Positions 7,201 through 13,883 of a stretch of 38,116 bases of DNA are shown here, in pieces (positions within the stretch are counted from its first letter, which is position 1; every line of letters begins with the position of its first letter). The position numbers were made by a program, and so were the translations under genes. A model generated the notes under the pieces. It did no database searches, had not been told where the DNA came from, and was given only the letters and a program-made list of their open reading frames with translations. This DNA is from Candidatus Aenigmatarchaeota archaeon (GTDB lineage Archaea; Aenigmatarchaeota; Aenigmatarchaeia; JACPZZ01): contig JACPZZ010000002.1 of the NCBI GenBank assembly GCA_016195275.1, forward strand, positions 1-38,116. Reading direction: 5' to 3'.

Positions 7201-10200
7201 GCTGGGGCTGGGGATGGTTTGCAAACTTCACCGCAAATCAGCAGAAAATATCAAAGGACACATAGGAAAAAATGACATCTATACTGCCATTGTGCTTACA
7301 GAAAGGTCGCTAAAACAATTCAAAGAAAAAATCGGGTTTGTAAGCACGAAAAAAAACAGGAAAATGGAAAATGTGGAAAAGGAAATAGAATACTCTGATG
7401 TTATACCGTATTCTCCGGAAATATTCGCATCCTATTACAAATGGGTTGGCAGGGGCTCTTCCAAAGGCAGGTCTAAAAAAGGGGCGAACCTGGAATATTA
7501 CCGCGCCGTGCACCATTATATCAAAGGCGACAGGAACATTACGAGAAAAACCCTTGAAAAGCTGATGAACAGATTTGAATTCCTGAAGAATGATAAAAGG
7601 CTGAAAGAGCTTTCAGACGGAAAATATTTCTTCACGAAAATAATAGCGATGGAAAAAACATACTTTCCGACAATGGAAATAGAAGTCCCTGTATCAGGCT
7701 GTTATACAGCCAACGGTTTTTTAGTTCATAACATCCGCCGCGGCGCAAACATGGGAATCCTGAACTCAAACCATCCTGACGTAGAAAAATTCATCAAGGC
7801 CAAGGAAGGCAACAAGATGCTGAGAAATTTCAACATCTCCGTGCTGATAATGCCGGACTTCTGGGAATATTATGAAAAAAACGAGCCGTATCCGTTAATC
7901 AATCCCCGCAGCGGCGAAATTATGCGAACCGTCAGTCCGAGGCTGTTGTTCGACATGATCGTTTATCAGGCGTGGGAATCCGCCGAACCTGGCGTGATAT
8001 TCTTCGACCATGTGAACAAATACAACCCGTTCTATGAACATCTTGGCCCGATTGTTACGACAAACCCGTGCGTAGCAGCAGATACGTTGGTTTCAACGGA
8101 AAAAGGGCTGGAAAGGATAGACTCAATAACATCAGAGAATATAAACGTAGACGCAAGAACGATGCCGGCCGAATCTGGACAATCTACTATGCAGCTGGGC
8201 GCATTGAATGTAAAGCTAGGAAAGGCGTTCAAGACTGGGTACAAAAAAACCTATAAGCTTGTTACAAAATCCGGCTACGAACTGACAGCTACAGAAGATC
8301 ACAAAATAATGACGGAAAAAGGCTGGAAAATTTTAAAAAGTTTGACACAAGAGGACAGCGTGCTGATACAATCAGGAGCTGGCAAATTTAACGAAAATCC
8401 AAAATTACCCTTCGAAGTTAACAACGAAATAATAGGAGAAAATGGAAGAAATTATGAATTAAACCTTCCGGCCTTATGGAATCACGAACTCGGCTTGTTA
8501 ATTGGTTGGTTGGTTGGGGACGGCTTCCTTAGTAAAAAGGATAACATATTGGGTCTGGTTTTCTCCAAAGAGGACGAAGAAGCAAGGCAAGTGATACAAC
8601 CCATCTTAGAGAAATATTGCAATAGAAAAATCAATTTGCTGGAATATGATAACGGCTGCGTGCAAGCAAGATCTGCGAGCAGATTTGTCGTTGATTTCTT
8701 CTCGAGCTTGGGTGTAACCGGCAGCAAGAAAGACAGCCGCGTCCCGCATTCTCTATTTACAGCCACAGAAGAAGCTGTGGCCGGTTTCTTGAAAGGATTG
8801 TTTTCGTCAGACGGGACAATAGGGCTCGGCATCAAAAGCAGGAATTACGCAAGGCTTAATTCCAGCTCCTTAAAACTGCTTAAAGACGTCCAGCTGCTGC
8901 TGCTTAACCTGGGAATAAGAAGCTCAATTTATGACCGCTTTACAAACCCGAAGAGCAAGAATTATGAGTTAAATATAAGCAAAGAAAATCTGCCCAGATT
9001 CCTGAATAAGATAGGCTTCTTACAAAGAGAAAATGTAGAAAAGGCTGATGAACTGCAAAGCTTCGAATTCTACAGGGAGAACTTCATAGACAATGTTAAA
9101 TCTATCGAAGATGCTGGCGAACAAGAAGTGTGGGATATCAACGAGCCTGTAACGCACTCGTTCGTTGCGAATGGTATTGTAGTGCACAACTGCGGCGAGG
9201 TTCTTCTTTATCCCAATGAACCGTGTAATCTCGGCTCGATCAATGTATGGTCTTTTGTCAAGGAAAGGGACGGAACCGTGTATTACGACTGGGAAGATTT
9301 GAAGAACACAGTACGCACCACGACAAGATTTTTGGACAACGTCATCGACATAAATAAGTGGCCGACCCCTGAAATCGAGCAGATGGCTCTGGCAACAAGA
9401 AAAGTCGGCCTTGGCATAATGGGGCTGGCAGACCTGCTCTACGAGCTAAGGTTGCCTTACAACTCGGAAGAAGGCCGCAAGTTTATGGAGAAGTTAATGG
9501 AATTCGTGAACTATTACTCCAAAGTCGAATCCTTGGAACTTGCGAAAGCGCGGGGGCCGATGCCGTACCTGGACAAAAGCTTCTACCCCAACGGCCGGTT
9601 GCCGTTTGCCGGATTCGAAGACAAAAGCAATTTGAACTTCGATTGGGACGCCCTGGTTGATGAGATAAAAATACACGGCATACGCAACGGCTACACGACA
9701 ATAATCGCGCCCACCGGAAGCATCTCGATGATCGCCGGCTGTTCATCGGGGATAGAACCGGTGTACACGCTGGCGTTCGAGAAGAACGTTGCAATAGGAA
9801 GCTTCTATTACGTCGATCCTGCTTTCGAAAAAATAATGCGCGAGGAGCGTTTGTTCGACGACCAGCTGATCAAGGACGTCGCCGCAAGCGGAGGAACAAT
9901 CCAAGGCGTTCCGTACGTGCCCAGCGTTATGAAAAAGACTTTTGTAACAGCCATGGACATAAGGCCGGAAGACCACATACGGACTTTGGCAGCGTTCCAG
10001 AGATGGACAGACTCCTCGATATCGAAGACCAACAACTTCCCCGCCGACGCTACTGTCGAGGATATGCGCGAAAGCTATTTGCTTGCGTACAAATTGGGCT
10101 GCAAAGACGTAACAGTATATAGGGACTCGTCGATAAAGAACCAGGTGCTTGTAGCCGTGAAAAAAGAAGAACCAAAGCGCATCTCCGTTGAAACCCACGG

Positions 10201-10333
10201 CCATGCTATGGACAGCAATGACACACCCGCGCACGAACTGAAAAACTGTAAAGAGTGTGGCGCAAGCCTGCTGAAAAAAGAAGGTTGTTTATCATGTCCG
10301 TCATGCGGCTGGGGAGTTTGCACATCGGCTTAA
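4241..10333 (+). CDS. nrdJ: class II (adenosylcobalamin) ribonucleotide reductase with three inteins
   Basis: Reduces ribonucleotides to deoxyribonucleotides with a B12-derived radical. The 2030-residue precursor is an 831-residue enzyme plus inteins of 382, 443 and 374 residues. Order: ATP-cone (1-90); N-extein to 267; intein 1; extein 650-721 with CFVLGIDDS and KSGGGLGYNFS; intein 2; extein 1165-1276 with RRGANMGIL; intein 3; C-extein 1651-2030 with PCGEVLLY, CNLGSIN, IAPTGSISMIAG and a C-terminal Cys cluster (CKECG, CPSCGWGVC) typical of NrdJ. No radical-generating small subunit gene is adjacent, which fits class II. ATG at 4241 is placed by GGAGG at 4227-4231. NrdR upstream is the likely repressor. 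Confidence 0.93.
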   Translation: MVIEQIVKRDGGIVNFNREKITSAIFRAARSVGGNDKTIAEKLSNEVVRLLEERGKLVPTVEEIQDVVEKVLIESGHAATAKAYILYRQKRAELREEKKKILEKTNVDEVDKVFDVNALRVLKSRYLRKSEDGKLIETPKQLFTRVATHTGLANLFYDEKVFSKDAATTPHPSENFDPAANENRYKIGKYSLNRYHLEALKRVYDRTNSEGRMKVGWGRFLSLIENGEMDSHEKDIDNFYNVMTTKKFMPNTPAIANFGNVLGMGSACFHPDQLISAKEGAKKISEIAVGDEVLTHRGRFRKVKEIFIRESKSLLSFDCKKLPNQTLLVTDEHPVFALKDGEAGWYPAYMLREGDNVALSYPVETNDMDSIKISDLVEGVTVENGMCYYEYKGGKFDALIHATKQVKDKIELDYDLMKVFGFYLSEGNVSEGDCVRFTLSSDESDYCKYIISVMEKKFGITARTETNKDPERKWLSLRFHSTILAKFFEKLFGTGYDKKKVPAWIMTLPVEKQKGLMSGMIRGDGTVFRNWNKMNARLVMSNTNLVYAFWQMCMRCGVFAALGKESMPKLARIQPTRCTLGTAKGQLLMNELFDKTLQETVEEEKTIVVNGIVFTEIEKIEKTDYSGVVFNLEVEEDHSYVANMVSVHNCFVLGIDDSIESIMESLKQAAVIFKSGGGLGYNFSRLRPEGDIVKSTSGIASGPLSFMRLFDTMTEVIKQGGCVATDTLIRTDKGTVPISSLLNCGAFGENPTKYFVYDGKDYNHALIAMNNGHAEVFKITTELGTELKSTYNHMVTVVDANGKFSWKQVIDLKEGDWLVTVLGGHSGKDIELSEPGKMHCNSNALKIPKTLNTQLAEILGLYMADGCINNGRFIFTLNSQDSELKERIKYLMKEVFGLKVGSTWDKKTYLELVFYSKALGKYFEKMHWKKNKSPESFVPDEIFLSKENVAYAFLKGLFEGDATVHPGGYPILYTTSKKMASQAQQLLLGLGMVCKLHRKSAENIKGHIGKNDIYTAIVLTERSLKQFKEKIGFVSTKKNRKMENVEKEIEYSDVIPYSPEIFASYYKWVGRGSSKGRSKKGANLEYYRAVHHYIKGDRNITRKTLEKLMNRFEFLKNDKRLKELSDGKYFFTKIIAMEKTYFPTMEIEVPVSGCYTANGFLVHNIRRGANMGILNSNHPDVEKFIKAKEGNKMLRNFNISVLIMPDFWEYYEKNEPYPLINPRSGEIMRTVSPRLLFDMIVYQAWESAEPGVIFFDHVNKYNPFYEHLGPIVTTNPCVAADTLVSTEKGLERIDSITSENINVDARTMPAESGQSTMQLGALNVKLGKAFKTGYKKTYKLVTKSGYELTATEDHKIMTEKGWKILKSLTQEDSVLIQSGAGKFNENPKLPFEVNNEIIGENGRNYELNLPALWNHELGLLIGWLVGDGFLSKKDNILGLVFSKEDEEARQVIQPILEKYCNRKINLLEYDNGCVQARSASRFVVDFFSSLGVTGSKKDSRVPHSLFTATEEAVAGFLKGLFSSDGTIGLGIKSRNYARLNSSSLKLLKDVQLLLLNLGIRSSIYDRFTNPKSKNYELNISKENLPRFLNKIGFLQRENVEKADELQSFEFYRENFIDNVKSIEDAGEQEVWDINEPVTHSFVANGIVVHNCGEVLLYPNEPCNLGSINVWSFVKERDGTVYYDWEDLKNTVRTTTRFLDNVIDINKWPTPEIEQMALATRKVGLGIMGLADLLYELRLPYNSEEGRKFMEKLMEFVNYYSKVESLELAKARGPMPYLDKSFYPNGRLPFAGFEDKSNLNFDWDALVDEIKIHGIRNGYTTIIAPTGSISMIAGCSSGIEPVYTLAFEKNVAIGSFYYVDPAFEKIMREERLFDDQLIKDVAASGGTIQGVPYVPSVMKKTFVTAMDIRPEDHIRTLAAFQRWTDSSISKTNNFPADATVEDMRESYLLAYKLGCKDVTVYRDSSIKNQVLVAVKKEEPKRISVETHGHAMDSNDTPAHELKNCKECGASLLKKEGCLSCPSCGWGVCTSA
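5042..6187 (+). mobile_element. intein 1 of nrdJ, with LAGLIDADG endonuclease
   Basis: 382 codons. It starts at Cys (CFHPDQLIS, block A), has the block B Thr/His pair in VTDEHPVF, LAGLIDADG motifs VFGFYLSEGN and LMSGMIRGDGT with acidic residues kept, and ends VSVHN. The +1 residue is Cys of CFVLGI. Removing it restores GSACFVLGIDDS, the conserved active-site cysteine region of the reductase. Both splicing and endonuclease parts look functional. Confidence 0.92.
6404..7732 (+). mobile_element. intein 2 of nrdJ, with LAGLIDADG endonuclease; +1 residue is Ile
   Basis: 443 codons. It starts Cys-Val-Ala-Thr-Asp-Thr-Leu-Ile, keeps a block B-like STYNHMV, LAGLIDADG motifs ILGLYMADG and FLKGLFEGDA, and ends FLVHN. 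About 90 extra residues precede block F, perhaps a DNA-recognition insert. The residue after the terminal Asn is Ile (codon ATC at 7733-7735), not the Cys, Ser or Thr needed in ordinary splicing. Removal gives KQGG-IRRGANMG, which matches the family except that the variable position is often Thr. Confidence 0.88.
8069..9190 (+). mobile_element. intein 3 of nrdJ, with LAGLIDADG endonuclease
   Basis: 374 codons. It starts CVAADTLVS, has block B TATEDHKIM, LAGLIDADG motifs LLIGWLVGDG and FLKGLFSSDG, and ends ANGIVVHN. The +1 residue is Cys. Removal restores TTNPCGEVLLYPNEPCNLGSIN-type sequence, so the element sits immediately before the cysteine that in class II reductases forms the thiyl radical. 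All expected splicing residues are present. Confidence 0.92.
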
Positions 10334-10354
10334 CTACGAAAGGAGATTAAAAGT

Positions 10355-10423
10355 ATGGGGATTGTTAAATCGCATTATAGAAGAACTGGGCATGGTTTAA
10401 CTGTAGTTAGAACGCATGATTAA
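10355..10423 (+). CDS. possible 22-residue peptide after nrdJ
   Basis: A short frame begins at ATG 10355, nine bases after AGGAG (10341-10345), and ends at TAA 10421-10423. The peptide is basic and starts MGIVKSHYRRTG. I recognise no family. The good ribosome-binding site and position between nrdJ and the Cys-rich gene are the only support; it could be chance. Confidence 0.25.
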   Translation: MGIVKSHYRRTGHGLTVVRTHD

Positions 10424-10437
10424 TAGATGGTGTAATT

Positions 10438-10560
10438 GTGCAAACCGACCAGGTGATGAAAAACGGCGTTTGTGCTAATTGCGGCTGCCGTGCCGAAGGC
10501 CGCCATTGCAAAATAGTTTGTTCTGCGTGCGGGAAGTTTTCTGATTGCAGCGACGGATGA
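10438..10560 (+). CDS. small Cys-rich (zinc-ribbon-like) protein, 40 aa
   Basis: Starts at GTG 10438 with GGTG five bases upstream and ends at TGA 10558-10560. Seven cysteines are arranged as VCANCGC, HCK, VCSACG and DC, like a small zinc ribbon or rubredoxin-type knuckle, and it resembles in style the Cys-rich tail of the reductase just upstream. Spacing from nrdJ is about 100 bases on the same strand, so it may share its transcript. A role as a metal-binding or thiol partner of NrdJ is inference. Confidence 0.5.
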   Translation: MQTDQVMKNGVCANCGCRAEGRHCKIVCSACGKFSDCSDG

Positions 10561-10727
10561 AAATTGGATGCTCCCAACGGAGCTGGTTTGAATTATAAAT
10601 CTGTTTCGTTGTTGAAGACGTTGTTTATTATCGAATTTGGATGTTCAAATTCAAGTCTCCCCATCCGAAAGGTGGGCGAAAGGTGGGGTGTAGATATCTC
10701 CGAATTATTGAACAAAGGTAGTATATT

Positions 10728-11780
10728 GTGTTTTGTTTTTTGTTGCTAACACAAATGGGTATTTCCTCACCAATCTCAAATGAACAAAACTTTACAGAAG
10801 TACTTGGGGAATACGCTCAAGCTGAAACTAGAACATCTTATATGGATGTTACTCTGATTCTAAGAAAGGATGGAAGTATTGAGTATATCAGTAATATACT
10901 TAAAACAATTATCGGAAATGATTCCGCAGATGTCCCAATTCTAACTCATTATAGATTTGACGCAAATAGTAATTATGATAATATTGAAGTATTTGACTTA
11001 TCGGAAGGGGTAGAAAAGAAATTAACGGAATCTACAAAACTCTTGAATGATTGCAACGATCAATATATGGTAAGTCTGGATAGAAAGGAAGTAGTTATAT
11101 GTAAACAACCAATGAGTAACGAAATTCATTTTAGATTAAATGTTGTAATTGATGCTGATACGCTTTTGTACGCTTGTCGAGAATTGAACGAAGAAAAATT
11201 TAAAGGTATTGTTTTTAAAAACGTTACACTTGACATAGGAGCATCTGACTATCAATATAGATTCACACTAAAAGAATTTGGTGATGATGGGGTTAAGTTA
11301 TTGGAACCGACGGTTGGTGGGAATGCTTTATTGGATATGCGTTTTATACCAACGGTTGAAAATGGTTTGAATGGCTATAAAATAGAAACATTTGTACCGG
11401 CATCTAACACTAAATATTTTTTTCTTAATACACAAATGGTTGGAGAACTGAAGCCTTTTGTCGATGCACAACAAAGAAACAATCTTTTCATAGTGATTTC
11501 TATTCTACTTTCCACCGTTTCCATTGGCTTGGGTATGTTTTACAGAACTAGAAAACATGCATATGTAGATCGACAATCTATCGATAGAAACGTTGGACTA
11601 ATTAACACGGCTTTGGTATCCATCTTTATTGTGGGCTATGTTGCAATTTCTGCTAACGATCTCGAATCTATAGGCATAGTAAAATTACTAGTTCCCATTA
11701 TCATTGCATTAGGAGGGATCATGACCAGTACGATTATCATGAACTCATCTAAAAAAATAGTTACCTCTCCAGCTCTCTAG
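10728..11780 (+). CDS. hypothetical membrane protein with C-terminal three-helix anchor
   Basis: 350 residues, unrecognised. A short hydrophobic N-terminus (residues 1-9) may be part of a signal. Residues 15-250 are a mostly beta-looking polar region with few cysteines, probably outside the membrane. Three hydrophobic segments follow near 251-272, 289-308 and 317-338. GTG at 10728 is preceded by AAAGGTAG; ATG at 10755 is an alternative. Codon use is more AT-rich than the reductase gene, and the next intact genes are toxin-like, which suggests recent acquisition. The end overlaps a convergent wHTH pseudogene by about 20 bases. Confidence 0.65.
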   Translation: MFCFLLLTQMGISSPISNEQNFTEVLGEYAQAETRTSYMDVTLILRKDGSIEYISNILKTIIGNDSADVPILTHYRFDANSNYDNIEVFDLSEGVEKKLTESTKLLNDCNDQYMVSLDRKEVVICKQPMSNEIHFRLNVVIDADTLLYACRELNEEKFKGIVFKNVTLDIGASDYQYRFTLKEFGDDGVKLLEPTVGGNALLDMRFIPTVENGLNGYKIETFVPASNTKYFFLNTQMVGELKPFVDAQQRNNLFIVISILLSTVSIGLGMFYRTRKHAYVDRQSIDRNVGLINTALVSIFIVGYVAISANDLESIGIVKLLVPIIIALGGIMTSTIIMNSSKKIVTSPAL

Positions 11781-12003
11781 CCTTCTCCAAGACCTCTTTA
11801 CCTTTCTTCGTTATCTCGTAAAATCACCACTTCCGCACGTCCGGATTGATGCACCTGACCAGTCCACGTTTCGATAGCTGGCCTAACTTGGTGCTGATAT
11901 TGGAGCGTGCTATATCGGTGTTCTTTGATATCTGAAAAGGTATAAGTGGTTCTTTTGAGACGATTAATTGCTTATCGTCTAAGAATCGACCTTTCAACTC
12001 AAG
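11761..12003 (-). pseudogene. winged-helix regulator broken by a TGA stop
   Basis: Read on the minus strand the frame gives about 80 residues with a clear wHTH: ISKNTDIARSNISTKLGQL, KRGLVRCINPDVRKW, a TGA at 11824-11826, then FYEITKKGKEVLEKA. The stop occupies the place where related sequences have a residue of the RKGR(L/F)Y wing, so this looks like a single nonsense change. No good start codon or ribosome-binding site is visible; a TTG at 11995-11997 is possible. It follows the DUF2283-like gene by ten bases. Confidence 0.6.
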
Positions 12004-12012
12004 TTATAGTGA

Positions 12013-12411
12013 TTAACGTACAGAACAAACTACTTGAGAATTGGGCAAAGGTTCTTTTAATCTCTCTATGATTATAGGCTTTTGCTCCGTTATCTTGCTT
12101 CTAAAAACGGTTGCGAATATTACTCTTATTTCGATAACATTTTCACGAATACCCGCTTGAAGTTGCCATTTTTGGACGTTTCTCAATATATGTTTAGAGA
12201 GCTTAAAAAACTCAGACGCGTCAAATATCTGAATTCCTACAACAAAATTTTCTTCGTCTATATCAATTACAAATCTATCGGTTTCTATCGACCTATCATA
12301 ATTTCTATCCTTGACCTTGAAAAATAGTATATCATTTAGATAATCGTAGTCAAATTCTCCTTTTCCTTCCAGATGCCTAACTTTATTGATTTCCTCTACC
12401 ATAACCATCAT
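12013..12411 (-). CDS. DUF2283-like protein, putative antitoxin
   Basis: Residues 19-75 (FDYDYLNDILFF, then ETDRFVIDIDEENFVVGIQIFDAS) match the DUF2283 pattern, also seen at 20928-21137 in this window: a bent sheet ending in D-x-VGIEIL-A-S. A further 50 residues are unrecognised. The start ATG overlaps the stop of the upstream toxin-like gene by four bases (ATGA), the arrangement expected of a two-gene TA operon. TA function is inferred from pairing. Confidence 0.6.
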   Translation of the reverse strand: MMVMVEEINKVRHLEGKGEFDYDYLNDILFFKVKDRNYDRSIETDRFVIDIDEENFVVGIQIFDASEFFKLSKHILRNVQKWQLQAGIRENVIEIRVIFATVFRSKITEQKPIIIERLKEPLPNSQVVCSVR

Positions 12412-12737
12412 CTCGGTAACTGTCTACTATCTAAGATATAAAAGGTTACTATATTTATCTTATTTGGCATGAGCCTTATAACTACCTTTAATATCCTCCG
12501 CTCTTTGTAGTCATAAAATACAGCATAATTCTGATTATACTGTACGCCTACTTTTGCGGGCGTTTTATACAATAAAAACTCTGCAATCTTATAGCATGTG
12601 AATATCTTTCTTTGTTTTTCGCTTAACCTGAAAAAAGTATGACTTGTGCATTCTATATCTGTTTCATTGTAATATTTCACCCGTTCTTTAAAAGAAGCTA
12701 CATCTTCAAATTTTTCTATTCTATGTCTTCTTTCCAT
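12408..12737 (-). CDS. DUF4258-like protein, putative RNase toxin
   Basis: 109 residues. The core TSHTFFRLSEKQRKIF, then VQYNQNYAVFYDY and RRILKVVIRL ending in FYILD, resembles the small RelE-like DUF4258 fold, as does the clearer copy at 21142-21354. A GAGGT motif precedes the ATG by about ten bases. It pairs with the DUF2283-like gene immediately downstream. The similarity is weak by eye; a stand-alone hypothetical protein is possible. Confidence 0.5.
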   Translation of the reverse strand: MERRHRIEKFEDVASFKERVKYYNETDIECTSHTFFRLSEKQRKIFTCYKIAEFLLYKTPAKVGVQYNQNYAVFYDYKERRILKVVIRLMPNKINIVTFYILDSRQLPR

Positions 12738-12826
12738 TTCAACAAACCTCTAAATCCAATATATCCAACTTGCCGTGTATGCTCCCAACGGGCAGATAAA
12801 ACCAAGTGCAAAATAGCCGTTTTTGT

Positions 12827-13129
12827 TTATTTCCCGTTGCTGAAAACGTCCATAAACGTCGCGCAAAATCTTTGTTTTGCAATGCGTAACGCCTCTTTGC
12901 CTGACCGAGTTAAAGTGTAGCTTATAGTCTTTCCGATCTTTTTCTCCTTTACGAAACCGGCTTCTTTCAGCGCCTTAAGCGCGGGATATATCGTGCCCGG
13001 GCTTGGTTTCGTGCCTTTGCGTTTCTGTATATCCTCCGCAATTTCGACGCCGTTCATCGGTTTTTTCGAAAGCATGAATAATATCAAAAAAGACAGCATT
13101 CCCCGCATATCGCAACACCCATCACGCAT
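12827..13129 (-). CDS. PadR-family transcriptional regulator
   Basis: 100-residue winged-helix regulator: SFLILFMLSKKPMNGVEIAEDIQKR, KPSPGTIYPALKALKEAGFV, KTISYTLTRSGKEAL. These are the PadR helix-turn-helix and wing. PadR proteins usually repress a neighbouring gene and release DNA on binding a ligand. The promoter lies between this gene and a divergent small-protein gene at 13213, within an inverted repeat. Cysteines near the N-terminus (DGCCD) may sense redox state or metal; that is inference. Confidence 0.88.
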   Translation of the reverse strand: MRDGCCDMRGMLSFLILFMLSKKPMNGVEIAEDIQKRKGTKPSPGTIYPALKALKEAGFVKEKKIGKTISYTLTRSGKEALRIAKQRFCATFMDVFSNGK

Positions 13130-13139
13130 AAAACATATT

Positions 13140-13188
13140 GGATGACCGATATATTTATATAGTATCCGCTACATTATATCGTACATCC
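13140..13188. promoter_or_regulatory. inverted repeat spanning divergent promoters, candidate PadR operator
   Basis: GGATGACCGATATA (13140-13153) and TATATCGTACATCC (13175-13188) are inverted copies matching at 12 of 14 positions. They flank TATA-like sequence (ATATTTATATAG, about 13150-13161) shared by the divergent PadR and small-protein genes. This is the layout expected of an autoregulated divergent operator. Confidence 0.55.
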
Positions 13189-13212
13189 GATAGATTGGAC
13201 GGAGGTGTTTAG

Positions 13213-13356
13213 ATGGGTTGTGGTTGCTACGGAACGCAACAGAGAAGTTTCCTGACCAAGGAGGAAAAAATTGGGATGTTGAAAGAGTACAAAGAGTCTC
13301 TGGAGCAGGAAGCGGCTGGCGTGACGGAAAGGATAAAAGACCTTGAAAAAGGCTGA
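13213..13356 (+). CDS. small Cys-rich coiled-coil protein, 47 aa
   Basis: ATG at 13213 follows a strong GGAGGTG (13201-13207); TGA at 13354-13356. The peptide begins MGCGCYGTQQRSFLTKEEKI and continues as a charged helix (MLKEYKESLEQEAAGVTERIKDLEK) with heptad-like spacing. It resembles the small proteins with an N-terminal Cys/Gly knot and a C-terminal coiled coil found beside PadR-type regulators in archaea, though I cannot name a family with confidence. It is divergent from padR and followed by a strong terminator. Confidence 0.75.
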   Translation: MGCGCYGTQQRSFLTKEEKIGMLKEYKESLEQEAAGVTERIKDLEKG

Positions 13357-13367
13357 TTTTTTAAGTT

Positions 13368-13410
13368 CTCCGGCAACGAATTTGCCGGAGGGGTTTCTTT
13401 TTATTTTTCT
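13368..13410 (+). terminator. intrinsic-type terminator
   Basis: CTCCGGCAA (13368-13376) and TTGCCGGAG (13382-13390) form a perfect 9-bp stem with a CGAAT loop, followed by a T-rich tract at 394-410 of this kilobase. It ends the small-protein transcript. Confidence 0.8.
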
Positions 13411-13427
13411 TCTCCGTATAACTTCTG

Positions 13428-13883
13428 ATGATAGCCCAAAAACTTGCCGCACTCATAGAGGAAAAGCCGTTTCACATGTTCTTCCTTGTAATATTGATTC
13501 TTAACATATCCGGCATAGTTCCGAATTCCAATTACGCAACCGCTGTCGCCGTATTGGCGTCGTTAATATCGGTAATAAGCAGCGTCGCCGTCAAACTGAT
13601 GTTAAAAACAAAAAGGCCGGGGCGCAGCAAAAAAAGGATTTTGAAAGCCGAGAAGTATGGCTTTCCTTCAAGCCACACGCAAATAGCGTTCTCAATCGCG
13701 ACAACATACTCTTACTACGCGCCAAATTTGTCGCCGCATCTTTTCCTTATAGCCTGTTTTATTGCGGCAGCCAGGATGAACGTCAAAGCGCATTACATGA
13801 AAGACGTTGTCGGTGGAGCGATACTGGGCGTGGTTTCAGGCGCGATAGCTATCTGGACAATACCCACTGCACCGGTTTTTTAA
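13428..13883 (+). CDS. PAP2-family membrane phosphatase
   Basis: 151-residue integral membrane acid phosphatase of the PAP2 superfamily, which removes phosphate from lipid or polyprenyl (di)phosphates. The three motifs are visible: K-L-M-L-K-T-KRP, YGFPSSHTQ, and ARMNVKAHYMKDVVGG (Arg, His and Asp). Four to five hydrophobic segments surround them. The gene overlaps the 3' end of the convergent squalene/phytoene synthase gene by 35 bases and lies beside prenyl-lipid genes, suggesting polyprenyl phosphate turnover. Confidence 0.88.
   Translation: MIAQKLAALIEEKPFHMFFLVILILNISGIVPNSNYATAVAVLASLISVISSVAVKLMLKTKRPGRSKKRILKAEKYGFPSSHTQIAFSIATTYSYYAPNLSPHLFLIACFIAAARMNVKAHYMKDVVGGAILGVVSGAIAIWTIPTAPVF

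Noticed and set aside
5725-9035. Minus-strand open frames across nrdJ
   Set aside because: They run antisense to extein and intein coding sequence with clear motifs and have no recognisable domains.
10620-10720. Possible tRNA (T-loop-like GTTCAAATTC)
   Set aside because: The T-stem does not pair, and no acceptor or anticodon arms can be drawn.
10564-10749. 61-codon plus-strand frame
   Set aside because: No ribosome-binding site, unconvincing protein sequence, and overlap with the start region of the membrane protein gene.
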